Positions 34,878 to 43,058 of a stretch of 64,000 bases of DNA are shown here, piece by piece (the first letter of the stretch is position 1; the number at the start of each line of letters is the position of its first letter). The position numbers were made by a program, and so were the translations under genes. A model generated the notes under the pieces. That model saw only the letters and a list, made by a program, of their open reading frames with translations. It was not told where the DNA came from and did not search any database. This DNA is from Halobacteria archaeon AArc-dxtr1 (GTDB lineage: Archaea; Halobacteriota; Halobacteria; Halobacteriales; Natrialbaceae): contig JAOPJY010000002.1 in NCBI GenBank assembly GCA_025517425.1, forward strand, positions 248,001 through 312,000, given 5' to 3'.

Positions 34878-35282
34878 ATGGAAGACGCTATCGATACGGA
34901 TCTCTACGAGCGGACGAAGGCCTTGCTCGAGCCCGGCGAGATCGAGTTGAACGGCGCCATCGTCCACACGCCCTACGGCGGTAGCGAGGACGTCCAGATG
35001 ATGCAGGCGACGATCGATGTCGGCGACATCATCGCCGAGCACTCGGGCTACGATTCGACGGACTGCTACGTTCACTCCGGCAACGACGACCCCGACTTCT
35101 CCTCGAATCAACACCAGGGGCTGAGCTTAGAAGACGAGTCGTTCGTCTGGGAGTGCCAGCAGCTGCTGCGAAACGGGACGTTCGAAATCGTGATCTACTA
35201 CGAGGCGAGCGCAGACCACGAGGCGATTCTGGCGGACATCCGTGAGCTGGGCTACGACGTGACCGGCGTCGAAGGGGAGTAG
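34878..35282 (+). CDS. DUF5778 family protein
   Basis: A 134-residue acidic soluble protein starting MEDAIDTDLYERTKALLEPG. The blocks IELNGAIVHTPYGGSEDVQM and DCYVHSGNDDPDFSSNQHQG are characteristic of a haloarchaeal family I recall as DUF5778. It is predicted to be alpha/beta and has no catalytic motif. It starts about 100 bases from the divergent UppS gene; the frame upstream to 34800 is excluded because it does not fit. It may be transcribed with, but does not overlap, the following heme genes, which have their own TATA box. Confidence 0.78.
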   Translation: MEDAIDTDLYERTKALLEPGEIELNGAIVHTPYGGSEDVQMMQATIDVGDIIAEHSGYDSTDCYVHSGNDDPDFSSNQHQGLSLEDESFVWECQQLLRNGTFEIVIYYEASADHEAILADIRELGYDVTGVEGE

Positions 35283-35319
35283 CCGGCGAGCAACTGGCCA
35301 ACAGGGCTCGCCCGAGGCG

Positions 35320-35328
35320 CTTATACAT
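35320..35328 (+). promoter_or_regulatory. TATA box of the heme operon
   Basis: The sequence cttatacat lies about 25 bases before ATG 35349, giving a near-leaderless start for the three-gene heme operon. Confidence 0.6.
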
Positions 35329-35348
35329 CGTCAGTCGAAGAGTCACGT

Positions 35349-36479
35349 ATGAGTACGGACGCCGACCTCACAGACCGCGAGCGGGGGGTCATCAACGCCT
35401 TTCAGGGGGGATTTCCAGTTACGGAACGCCCGTTCGAGGACGCCGCGACGGCGATGACGGCCGCAGGGGTCGAGATCGACGCGGACGAACTGCTCGAGAC
35501 GATCCGCGAGTTAGACGACCGGGGCGTCCTCTCGCGGTTCGGCCCGCTCGTCAACGCTGCCGAGATCGGCGGCGCGGCGACACTGGTCGCCATGCACGCG
35601 CCCGACAACCGGTTCGACGAGGTCGTCGAGGCGGTCAACGCCCATCGTGAGGTTGCGCACAACTACGAGCGCGAGCACCCACATCTGAACGTCTGGTTCG
35701 TCGTGAGCGTCGCCGAGGAGCAGCGAGTCGCAGCGGTGCTGGCCGAAATCGAAGCCGAAACGGGCCAGGAGACGTACAATCTGCCAAAGCAACAGGAGTT
35801 CCGCGTCGAGGCGAAGTTCTACGTCGACGGGCCGCTCGCTCCGCCGGAGTCGGGCGAGCCGGGCGGCGTCGACTGTTCGGACCAAGGACCAGACGTTTGC
35901 GACGACGAGCTGGAGGAACGGGAGAGTTCGACGACGCTTTCGCCGGGCGAGCGAGACCTCGTCCTCGAAATTCAGGACGGGCTCCCGCTCACTGACACGC
36001 CGTATGCGGACGTCGCCGCGGCGATCGGCCGCGACCCCGCGTGGGTCCGCGAGACAATCAAACGGTTCGATCGCACGGGGAAGATCCGCCGGATCGGCGT
36101 CGTCCCGAACCACTACGCGCTGGGCTATACGGAGAACGGAATGACGGTCTGGAACGTCCCCGACGAGGTCGTCGCCGAAGTGGGTCCCGAGGTGGCCGCG
36201 CTCCCGTTCGTCACTCACTGCTACGAACGCCCCCGCCACGAGGGCGTCTGGCCGTACAACTTCTTCGCGATGACCCACGGGCGAAGCAAGGAAGAGAGCG
36301 AGCAGCGCATCGAGCAGGTCCGCGAGACGATGGCAGCCCACTGGGACGTGGGCGCTGACGACTGGGACTCGCTGTTCTCGACCCAGATATTGAAGAAGAC
36401 CGGTATCAGGCTCGCTGAGCGCGCCGACGCCAATACGGAATCCGAACAGCACACCGACTCGCCGACAGACTCCGCCTAA
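35349..36479 (+). CDS. ahbB: Fused siroheme decarboxylase (AhbA/AhbB-type)
   Basis: A 376-residue protein with two Lrp/AsnC-type halves. Half one (about 8-165) begins DRERGVINAFQGGFPVTERP and contains SRFGPLVNAAEIGG; half two (about 205-350) begins GERDLVLEIQDGLPLTDTPY and contains RRIGVVPNHYALGY and FVTHCYERPRHEGVWPYN. Each half has a winged helix and a RAM-like domain, as in siroheme decarboxylase subunits that are usually separate AhbA and AhbB chains. The enzyme converts siroheme to didecarboxysiroheme in the archaeal heme pathway. An acidic linker (about 168-200) joins the halves. It is first of three genes; three bases separate it from sirC. Confidence 0.9.
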   Translation: MSTDADLTDRERGVINAFQGGFPVTERPFEDAATAMTAAGVEIDADELLETIRELDDRGVLSRFGPLVNAAEIGGAATLVAMHAPDNRFDEVVEAVNAHREVAHNYEREHPHLNVWFVVSVAEEQRVAAVLAEIEAETGQETYNLPKQQEFRVEAKFYVDGPLAPPESGEPGGVDCSDQGPDVCDDELEERESSTTLSPGERDLVLEIQDGLPLTDTPYADVAAAIGRDPAWVRETIKRFDRTGKIRRIGVVPNHYALGYTENGMTVWNVPDEVVAEVGPEVAALPFVTHCYERPRHEGVWPYNFFAMTHGRSKEESEQRIEQVRETMAAHWDVGADDWDSLFSTQILKKTGIRLAERADANTESEQHTDSPTDSA

Positions 36480-36482
36480 CGC

Positions 36483-37154
36483 ATGATCCCTCTGCTTCAC
36501 GACTTCTCCGCGTCGACGGTGCTCGTCTTCGGCGGCGGCCCCGTCGGCGCGCGGAAGGCCCGCCGGTTCGCCCGCGAGGCGCGCGTCGTGGTCGTCAGCC
36601 CGGCCTTTGCCAACGAATCGTTCGAGTCAGAGGGAACAGGCGAGACGGAACTCCTCCGGGCAGCTCCCGCACCCGAAGAGGTCGGCGACTGGCTCGACCG
36701 GTTCGAGCCCGCGCTGGTCGTCGCCGCAACTGACGACGAATCCGTTAACGACGCGGTGGTGGCTGCAGCGCGCGATCGAGGAACGCTGGTCAACCGCGCG
36801 GATCGCGCTGGCGAACGCGAGCCGGGAAGCGTCGTCGTGCCGGCGACGGTTCGCGAGGGCGACGTCGTCGTCTCGATCTCGACGAGTGGAACCGCACCAG
36901 TCCTGAGCAAACATCTCCGAACGGAGCTAGACGCGGAGCTCGCGGGGGCCGGCGAGATGGCGACGGCGCTCGCTGCGCTTCGAACTCGTCTCAAAGAACT
37001 GGACGTTCCACCCGACCGCCGGCGCCAGATAGTCACTGACACCGTCAATTCTCCGTCCGTTTGGACAGCTTTACGTACGGGAGCCCCGAACACGGAGCAA
37101 GTGATCGAGGACGTGCTGGAGGAGCACCGAAACGCCGGAGGTGAGCTGCAGTGA
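36483..37154 (+). CDS. sirC: Precorrin-2 dehydrogenase / sirohydrochlorin ferrochelatase (SirC/CysG N-domain)
   Basis: A 223-residue protein with an NAD-binding start TVLVFGGGPVGARKARRFA, then LVVAATDDESVNDAVVAAA and the SISTSGTAPVLSKHLR block of the CysG/Met8 N-terminal family. It oxidises precorrin-2 to sirohydrochlorin, and in some members inserts iron, supplying siroheme to the preceding decarboxylase. The gene lies three bases after the siroheme decarboxylase and overlaps hemA by four bases, a tight operon. Length is typical. Confidence 0.93.
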   Translation: MIPLLHDFSASTVLVFGGGPVGARKARRFAREARVVVVSPAFANESFESEGTGETELLRAAPAPEEVGDWLDRFEPALVVAATDDESVNDAVVAAARDRGTLVNRADRAGEREPGSVVVPATVREGDVVVSISTSGTAPVLSKHLRTELDAELAGAGEMATALAALRTRLKELDVPPDRRRQIVTDTVNSPSVWTALRTGAPNTEQVIEDVLEEHRNAGGELQ

Positions 37155-38536
37155 CCGCAGGCGGACTGGTGACGAGTGCCCGCGTGACCCACGAGCGCGC
37201 CGACGTCGACCAGCTTGCAGCCGCGAGTCCGTCCAGCCAGCGCGCCGGCGTCGCCGGTCTGCTGGCCCGACCGGGGGTTTCCGAGGCGTTCGTCCTCTCG
37301 ACGTGCAACCGTGTCGAAGCGTACGTCGTCGCCGAGGACGGCGCGGTCGGCCGCGCCGCCATGGAGGGATTTTTCGCGTCGGTCGACGACGAGGCGGTCG
37401 TCGTGGCCGACCACGATGAGAGTATCACGCACCTGCTGCAGGTCGCTTGCGGGCTCGAATCGGTCGTCATCGGCGAGGATCAGATCATCGGCCAGGTCCG
37501 GCGAGCGTACGAGGACGCCCGGACCACCGGCGGGATCGGGTCGTTGCTCGAGATGGCCGTCACCAAAGCGATTCACGTCGGCGAGCGTGCCCGCACCGAG
37601 ACGGCGATCAACGAGGGTATCGTCTCGCTGGGCTCGGCGGCGACCCGGCTGGCAGGGCGTGAGATCGATCTGACCGACGCGACGGCGCTCGTGGTCGGCG
37701 CCGGCGAGATGGGACAGCTCGCTGCCCGCGCTGTGGCCGCAACGGAGACCGCTGAGGTCGTCGTCGCCAACCGGACGGTCGCTCACGCCGAACACGTCGT
37801 TCGCGACATCGACGACGAGGTGACCGCCAGCGCTGCCCCACTAACTGCGGTCGGGACGATCGCCCGGCGGGCGGACGTCATCATGACCGCGACTGGAAGC
37901 GACGAGCCGGTACTCGAGACACACCACCTCGACGAGGACGGCAGCGAGCAGGTCGTCGTCGATCTCGGCCAGCCCCGAGACGTCGCGCCGGGCGTGGCAG
38001 ACGTCACGGACGTCTCGGTGTACGATCTCGACGATCTCGAGTCGGTAACGACCCGAACTCGCGAGCAGCGCGCGGCGGCCGCCCGGGAGGTCGAGGTACT
38101 GATCGATCGGGAAGTTGACAACCTCCACGATCAGTACAAACGCGCCCAGGCCGACGACGTGATCGCAACGATGTACGAGTCCGCAGAGCAGATCAAGCGC
38201 CGCGAGCTCGAGACCGCCAAAGCACGGTTAGCCGAGAGCGAAGGGAGCGTCGACGAGTGGGAGATCATCGAGTCGATGGCCGACGCGCTGGTCGGCCAGT
38301 TGCTCGCGCCGCCGACCCAGAGCCTGCGAGAGGCGGCTGCCCAGGACGACTGGGAGACGATCTACACCGCACTCCGACTCTTCGATCCCGGGCTCGACGA
38401 TGGCCCGCCATCTGCGATGCAGTCTCCGTGGGAGACGGGACAGCGAACCACCGGTGGCGATCTACACGGCATCGGCACAGCCCGATTCGACGCGAGCCGG
38501 CTCGGCGAGGCCAGCGGTATCACTGACGACGACTGA
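37151..38536 (+). CDS. hemA: Glutamyl-tRNA reductase
   Basis: A 461-residue enzyme reducing glutamyl-tRNA to glutamate-1-semialdehyde, the first step of tetrapyrrole synthesis. The catalytic cysteine lies in LSTCNRVEAYV (Cys52), the signature GLESVVIGEDQIIGQVR follows, and the NADPH-binding motif LVVGAGEMGQLAARA and dimerisation helices come after. Start is GTG 37151, overlapping the sirC stop (GTGA). The last 60 residues are a Gly/Asp-rich haloarchaeal extension. HemL (GSA aminotransferase) and HemB are not in the window. Confidence 0.96.
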   Translation: MTAGGLVTSARVTHERADVDQLAAASPSSQRAGVAGLLARPGVSEAFVLSTCNRVEAYVVAEDGAVGRAAMEGFFASVDDEAVVVADHDESITHLLQVACGLESVVIGEDQIIGQVRRAYEDARTTGGIGSLLEMAVTKAIHVGERARTETAINEGIVSLGSAATRLAGREIDLTDATALVVGAGEMGQLAARAVAATETAEVVVANRTVAHAEHVVRDIDDEVTASAAPLTAVGTIARRADVIMTATGSDEPVLETHHLDEDGSEQVVVDLGQPRDVAPGVADVTDVSVYDLDDLESVTTRTREQRAAAAREVEVLIDREVDNLHDQYKRAQADDVIATMYESAEQIKRRELETAKARLAESEGSVDEWEIIESMADALVGQLLAPPTQSLREAAAQDDWETIYTALRLFDPGLDDGPPSAMQSPWETGQRTTGGDLHGIGTARFDASRLGEASGITDDD

Positions 38537-38766
38537 ACGGAGCGGCCAGGCACAACCGTTATGTTTTCGGCTGCGATCAGTCGGTCCATGCACGCTTGTC
38601 CGGATAGCGGACGCAAGCGCGTGGTTCCAGACGGAAGAGGCGAGCAACGCGCTTCGGTAGTGGACGACGGCTGCGGGGGTCGACCAGCGGTCGGCGACCG
38701 CGAGGGTCACCTGTCGAACGGCGACCGGAAGGTTGGGCCGTCGAACGCGGTGTGGAGAGCAGCAGA

Positions 38767-39153
38767 ATGAACGGGCAGTACGTCTTCCGTGTTGGGCTTC
38801 GCCTCGAGACACGACGAGACGACGTCCGGCTCGATCCCACCACCGCCGAGACCACGCTCCGAATCGAGGCTGCGGAGCCGGGAACGGAGGGATGGCGCTT
38901 CTTTCGAGACACCCTGTGGCGCGGTGAGCTGTCGGATCCGACGTACGGGCGAGAGCTCATCGACGAGTGGGTCGAGCCACCGGTCGACGCCGTCGAGTTC
39001 CGCGAGCTACAGGTCGATGACGCCTACCGCTCGGCACTACAGACCGAAATTGCGGACGATCTGGACGCGTTCAACGCCGAGACTGTCACCGAAGTGCTCT
39101 CGAAGTACCTCGGGTCGAGTATCAGAGTGATGGGCGAGGGAGAGCACTGGTGA
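38767..39153 (+). CDS. LWR-salt protein
   Basis: A 128-residue protein starting MNGQYVFRVGLRLETRRDDV. It carries the LWRG motif in FFRDTLWRGELSDP that names this haloarchaeal family, and ends in a helical acidic region (VTEVLSKYLGSSIRVMGEGE). Function is unknown. The 230 bases before it, downstream of hemA, include a strong stem-loop at 38593-38618 (GCTTG...CAAGC outer arms) and a possible TATA-like gttatgttttc at about 38558-38568, so it could have a long structured leader. Confidence 0.8.
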   Translation: MNGQYVFRVGLRLETRRDDVRLDPTTAETTLRIEAAEPGTEGWRFFRDTLWRGELSDPTYGRELIDEWVEPPVDAVEFRELQVDDAYRSALQTEIADDLDAFNAETVTEVLSKYLGSSIRVMGEGEHW

Positions 39154-39223
39154 TGGAGAGATGCTCCATCCGAATCCGAGACGTCACGATCCGGCGACAA
39201 ACACTTGTCTTCGAACCGTGTAG

Positions 39224-39883
39224 ATGAGTGTCCGCATGGTCCCCGAGTACGACTTCTGGCTGCTCGACCTCGACGGGACCCTGGTCGACGTCGACTGGGG
39301 GTACACGAGAGAGGTCTTCGATCGGGTCGGAGACCGGCTCGGACGCCGCTTCAGCGACCGCGAAGCCGACATCATCTGGAGCGGGTTAACCGGGTCACGA
39401 GACCGCCAGCTTGCGGCATGGGGCATCGATCCAGCCGAGTTCTGGGAGATATTCCACGACGAAGAAGATCCTCGCGTACGCGCCGAACAGACCTATCTCC
39501 ACGACGACGCCGACTTTGTCACCGAGATCGATCAGCCGGTAGGGCTGGTGACTCACTGCCAGGAGTTCCTCTGTGAGCCGGTGTTAGATCGCGTCGATAT
39601 TCGCGACTGGTTCGACGTCGTCCTCTGTTGTAGCGAGCAGACCGGGTGGAAACCGGACCCGACCCCCGTCGAGCGCACGATGTCGGAACTCGGCGTCGGC
39701 CACAACGGCCACCAGGGCGTGCTGGCGGGCGACGGTGCCAACGACGTCGGCGCCGCCTGGAACGCCGGGCTGGACGCGATCCACGTCGAGCGCGTCGGCC
39801 ACGAGCGCCGTGGACAGTGCGTGCTCGGCGACTACCGGATCACGTCGTTCGAGGAATTGCAGGCCGAAACGGAGGAGCTGTAG
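39224..39883 (+). CDS. HAD family hydrolase
   Basis: A 219-residue haloacid dehalogenase-type phosphatase. Motif I is FWLLDLDGTLVDVD with the nucleophile Asp in DLDGT, motif II is in PVGLVTHCQ, motif III Lys in TGWKPDPTPVERTM, and motif IV is VLAGDGANDVGAAWNAGL. It fits the phosphoglycolate phosphatase-like subgroup with a helical cap. The start is ATG 39224 or ATG 39236, four residues later. Substrate is unknown. It follows the LWR-salt gene by 70 bases. Confidence 0.9.
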   Translation: MSVRMVPEYDFWLLDLDGTLVDVDWGYTREVFDRVGDRLGRRFSDREADIIWSGLTGSRDRQLAAWGIDPAEFWEIFHDEEDPRVRAEQTYLHDDADFVTEIDQPVGLVTHCQEFLCEPVLDRVDIRDWFDVVLCCSEQTGWKPDPTPVERTMSELGVGHNGHQGVLAGDGANDVGAAWNAGLDAIHVERVGHERRGQCVLGDYRITSFEELQAETEEL

Positions 39884-39919
39884 GCGGAACTCTGTGGAAC
39901 GACAGAAAGCGCTGACGGG

Positions 39920-40588
39920 TTATCGCGGCCCGGTCGTCGATTCTTCCCTGTCGGTGGGCTGGATCTCCTGCTCGACGAGGGTGCCGTAGGCCCGCCGGAG
40001 CCGTTCTGAGAGCGCCTGGTGAGAGATTCCCAGTTCGCCGGCGAGTTCCTCCATTGAGATCCCACGGGGAATCTCGAAGTAGCCGTGTGCTAAGGCGGCC
40101 TCGAGCGCCTCGTGCTGTTGGGGAGTAAGCGATGATCCCTCCGCAGCGTCAGTGGCGACGTCCGAGACGCGACGTAAGTCGACGGAGACGTCGTTACGGA
40201 CGAATTCCTCGTGGATCCGCCAGAGATGGTCCCGATCCCGGACCCGTATTTTGGCTTGCCACCAGCCGTCGACCCCCCAACACGCCAGCAGGGCGCACCC
40301 CTCGCCATCCTCGATGCGACCCTCCGTGAGACACGGCGCTCCTTCGGCGAACGTTACGTCGTACAGGAGCCGTCCGGTCGTCTCGGTTACCAGAGAGTAG
40401 GCCTCGACGGAGGAATCCGCGTCGAACGCCAGTTCGACGTCGTCGCGGCTCACACCATCGACCCACAGCGAAGGGACAGTCCGAGATACCGACGGCTCGA
40501 GTTCGAACTGGACGTCGGGAACGCGCTCGAACGTGTGTCCGAGCGACGTCTCCGCGGCCGAGACACGAAACTCGGCGATAGTCGACAT
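39920..40588 (-). CDS. Bat-type helix-turn-helix regulator
   Basis: A 222-residue regulator starting MSTIAEFRVSAAETSLGHTF. Its N-terminal domain (about 1-155) is the usual sensor part of bacterio-opsin-activator-like proteins; the C-terminal HTH_10 domain is clear: LTPQQHEALEAALAHGYFEI, then PRGISMEELAGELGISHQAL, then RLRRAYGTL. A PRGISMEELA helix-turn-helix preceded by TPQQ/RQ is diagnostic of the family. Target genes are unknown; the neighbouring Hsp20 gene is divergent, 156 bases away. Confidence 0.9.
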   Translation of the reverse strand: MSTIAEFRVSAAETSLGHTFERVPDVQFELEPSVSRTVPSLWVDGVSRDDVELAFDADSSVEAYSLVTETTGRLLYDVTFAEGAPCLTEGRIEDGEGCALLACWGVDGWWQAKIRVRDRDHLWRIHEEFVRNDVSVDLRRVSDVATDAAEGSSLTPQQHEALEAALAHGYFEIPRGISMEELAGELGISHQALSERLRRAYGTLVEQEIQPTDREESTTGPR

Positions 40589-40743
40589 TGATGAACGTAC
40601 GAGAGAGAGGGTGAAAACTGCTACGTAGGCGATTTGGACAGTCTGGAGCAGTGATACGGGAGGTTCGGCGACGTCAGCTGGGAGCCCGGTCGACAGCTCG
40701 AACGACCGCGGTCTTTTTCGTTCCCGCGTCCGAATCGCCAGCC

Positions 40744-41178
40744 ATGGCACCGCTGCGCGAGGCGCTGCAAGATCTCTCCGACGACGCGTTTTTCGATCTG
40801 CTCGAGAGCGAGGGGGCGTATCTGCTCGTCCTCGACGTCCCGGGAGCCAGCGCGGAGACACTCGAGGTCACCGTCGACGACGGGCACATCTCGGTCGAGG
40901 CGCGTCGGGAGAAGCCCGACGGCGAGGGGTACCGGTACGTGACGGAGGACCGCCCGCTGTATCACGATGTCGACCTTCCGCTCCCTGCCGACGCGACCGA
41001 GTCGGGGGCCGAGGCAGTCGTCGAGCGCGGCGTCCTCGAGTTGACGCTCCCAAAGCGTACCGCGACGGACGAGACGAACATCGACGTTGTCGAGGGGGAA
41101 AATCGAGACGAAGACGACATCGTCGAAAGCCGGGATCGAGACGAAGATGACGACGACGAGCCCGCCGGGGGCGGCTAA
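40744..41178 (+). CDS. Hsp20/alpha-crystallin family protein
   Basis: A 144-residue small heat-shock-like protein starting MAPLREALQDLSDDAFFDLL. The alpha-crystallin core shows YLLVLDVPGASAETLEVTVD, HISVEARREKPDGEG and ERGVLELTLPKR; the last (G-V-L-x-L/I-x-L-P-K) is the family signature. It lacks the C-terminal IXI motif, and instead has a strongly acidic tail, as in other haloarchaeal Hsp20 proteins. It lies six bases before the UbiB-type kinase and is probably cotranscribed. Confidence 0.88.
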   Translation: MAPLREALQDLSDDAFFDLLESEGAYLLVLDVPGASAETLEVTVDDGHISVEARREKPDGEGYRYVTEDRPLYHDVDLPLPADATESGAEAVVERGVLELTLPKRTATDETNIDVVEGENRDEDDIVESRDRDEDDDDEPAGGG

Positions 41179-41184
41179 CGAGGG

Positions 41185-42858
41185 GTGGGCGGTCTGTCCA
41201 CCCTCCGTGCGTACCGGCGGTTCGTCGTCGTCACGTGGCAGTTCCTCCCGCTGTTGCTCGCGTACGCCCGCGACCGGCGCCGATTCCTGCTGTTCGGCAG
41301 GCGGCGGCGCGTCGACCACCAGACCCACCGCCGTCGGGCGGAGGTCCTCCTCGAGTCGTTGCTGACGCTCGGCCCGACGTTCATCAAGCTCGGACAGCTC
41401 CTTTCGACGCGGCCCGACGTGCTCCCGCCGGCGTACGTCGAGGTGCTCTCGGCGCTCCAGGACGACGTGCCGCCGACTGACTGGGCCAAGGCAGAGGAGG
41501 TTGTCGAGGAGGAGTTAGGGCCCGTCGACGAGCAGTTCGACGCCTTCGACACCGAGGCGATCAGCGGTGCGAGCCTCGGACAGGTGTACCGGGCCCGGCT
41601 GGACGGCCAGGAGGTCGCGGTAAAAGTCCGGCGGCCAGAGATCGAGGAGCTGGTCGCGGCTGACCTGCGCGTCATTCGGTGGTCGATGCCGATTCTGCTC
41701 CGCGTGGTCGACGACTCGAGAGCGTTTTCACTCGAGAATCTGGCCGACGAGTTCGCCAAGACCATCCGCGAAGAGATGGACTACGAGCGCGAGGCGCGGA
41801 TGCTAGAGGAGATCAAAGAGAACCTCGGCGCGGACGATCGGGTCCGGATTCCGGCGGTGATCGATCGTCGGTCCGGACCACGCGTCCTGACGATGGAGTA
41901 CGTCGAGGGGACGAAGATCAACGACATCGAGGAGCTCGAAGCGCAGGGGATCGACCGCGAGCAGATCGCAGAGAACCTCCAGCGGGCGTACATGCAGATG
42001 ATCATCGACGACGGAGTGTTTCACGCCGATCCCCACCCCGGCAATCTGGCAGTCACCGACGATGGGCAAATCGTCTTCTACGATTTCGGGATGTCCGGCC
42101 GGGTCGACGAGTTCGTCCAGAACAAGATCGTCGAGTTCTACATCGCAGTCGCCAACCGCGATATCGACGCGATCCTCGATGCGCTTATCGAAATCGGGAC
42201 GCTCAGCCCCGAGGCGGACCGGGCAGTGATGGCCGAGGTGATGGAAGTCGCGATCGAGAACGCCCGCGGGCGGGAGATCGAGCAGTACCGCGTCCAGCAG
42301 ATCGTCGGCCAGGTCGAGGACTCGATCTACGAGTTCCCCTTCCGCCTGCCGAAGAATCTGGCGCTCGTCCTCCGGGTCGCGACGGTCGTCGAGGGCGTCT
42401 GCATCACGCTCGACCCCGACTACGACTTCATCTCGACGGCGACCGAGTACCTGACCGAGGAGGGGTATCGCGAGGAGTCGATTCGGCAGTTCATCGACGC
42501 AACGGGTGCCGACGTCAGAGACGCCGGGACGTCACTGATTCGGGTGCCGCCAAAGACCGAGCGGGCGCTCGACCGTCTCGAGCGTGACAATCTCTACGTT
42601 CGGATCGGTGTCGAAGACGACAAGAACGTCTTCGAGCACCTCGCGCGTCGGTTGATCTACGGCATGTTGCTCACGATGGCGCTGTTCTCGACCGGCGTCC
42701 TCTACGCGCTGGAGGCGCCCGAGGCATCGATCGTCGCCGGGGCGTTCGCAGTCGTCATCACGGTACAGCTCTACCGCTCGTTCCGGGAATCGCGAGGAAT
42801 CAAGGCGAAACCCCAGTTCACGCGACAAAACGTGAGCCGACGGCGCGGCGAGGAGTGA
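41185..42858 (+). CDS. ABC1/AarF (UbiB) family protein kinase-like ATPase
   Basis: A 557-residue UbiB/COQ8-type protein starting at GTG 41185 (reads VGGLSTLRAYRRFVVV). Family motifs are the KxGQ-like TFIKLGQLLSTRPDVLPPAY, the Ala-rich ATP loop SGASLGQVYRA, catalytic Lys in VAVKVRRPEI, the loop DPHPGNLAV, and the metal-binding FYDFGMSGR. Two C-terminal helices (about 485-530) anchor it in the membrane. UbiB proteins support quinone or isoprenoid lipid metabolism by ATPase activity; haloarchaeal menaquinone is a plausible client. It directly follows the Hsp20 gene. Confidence 0.93.
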   Translation: MGGLSTLRAYRRFVVVTWQFLPLLLAYARDRRRFLLFGRRRRVDHQTHRRRAEVLLESLLTLGPTFIKLGQLLSTRPDVLPPAYVEVLSALQDDVPPTDWAKAEEVVEEELGPVDEQFDAFDTEAISGASLGQVYRARLDGQEVAVKVRRPEIEELVAADLRVIRWSMPILLRVVDDSRAFSLENLADEFAKTIREEMDYEREARMLEEIKENLGADDRVRIPAVIDRRSGPRVLTMEYVEGTKINDIEELEAQGIDREQIAENLQRAYMQMIIDDGVFHADPHPGNLAVTDDGQIVFYDFGMSGRVDEFVQNKIVEFYIAVANRDIDAILDALIEIGTLSPEADRAVMAEVMEVAIENARGREIEQYRVQQIVGQVEDSIYEFPFRLPKNLALVLRVATVVEGVCITLDPDYDFISTATEYLTEEGYREESIRQFIDATGADVRDAGTSLIRVPPKTERALDRLERDNLYVRIGVEDDKNVFEHLARRLIYGMLLTMALFSTGVLYALEAPEASIVAGAFAVVITVQLYRSFRESRGIKAKPQFTRQNVSRRRGEE

Positions 42859-42866
42859 CGGGATCG

Positions 42867-42946
42867 CCGTAACCGGTCACAGGAGCCGAAGCGTCCCCCA
42901 ACTGGCACAGACGCGACGAGGCTGCCCGTAACCGACCACAGAAGCC
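42867..42946. repeat. Imperfect 21-bp direct repeat downstream of the UbiB gene
   Basis: CCGTAACCGGTCACAGGAGC at 42867 and CCGTAACCGACCACAGAAGC at 42926 match in 17 of 20 bases, 59 bases apart, and a weaker copy (CTGTAATCGTCCATCGGACC) follows at 42958. They fill the 200-base space between the UbiB and asparagine-synthase-like genes. No function is evident. Confidence 0.45.
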
Positions 42947-43058
42947 ACAAAACGGCCTGTAATCGTCCATCGGACCCGACGTTCATCAGTCGTTGACCGT
43001 CAGCGGGACGCGAGTATGACTTCCATTACAATGTGTTGGTATCGGGAACGCGTCTCCA

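Noticed and set aside
38588-38770. 60-residue frame overlapping the LWR-salt start (ATGA)
   Set aside because: The product is basic and Gly-rich with no acidic bias, unlike haloarchaeal proteins; the strong stem-loop at 38593-38618 favours a structured leader. Kept only as a possibility.
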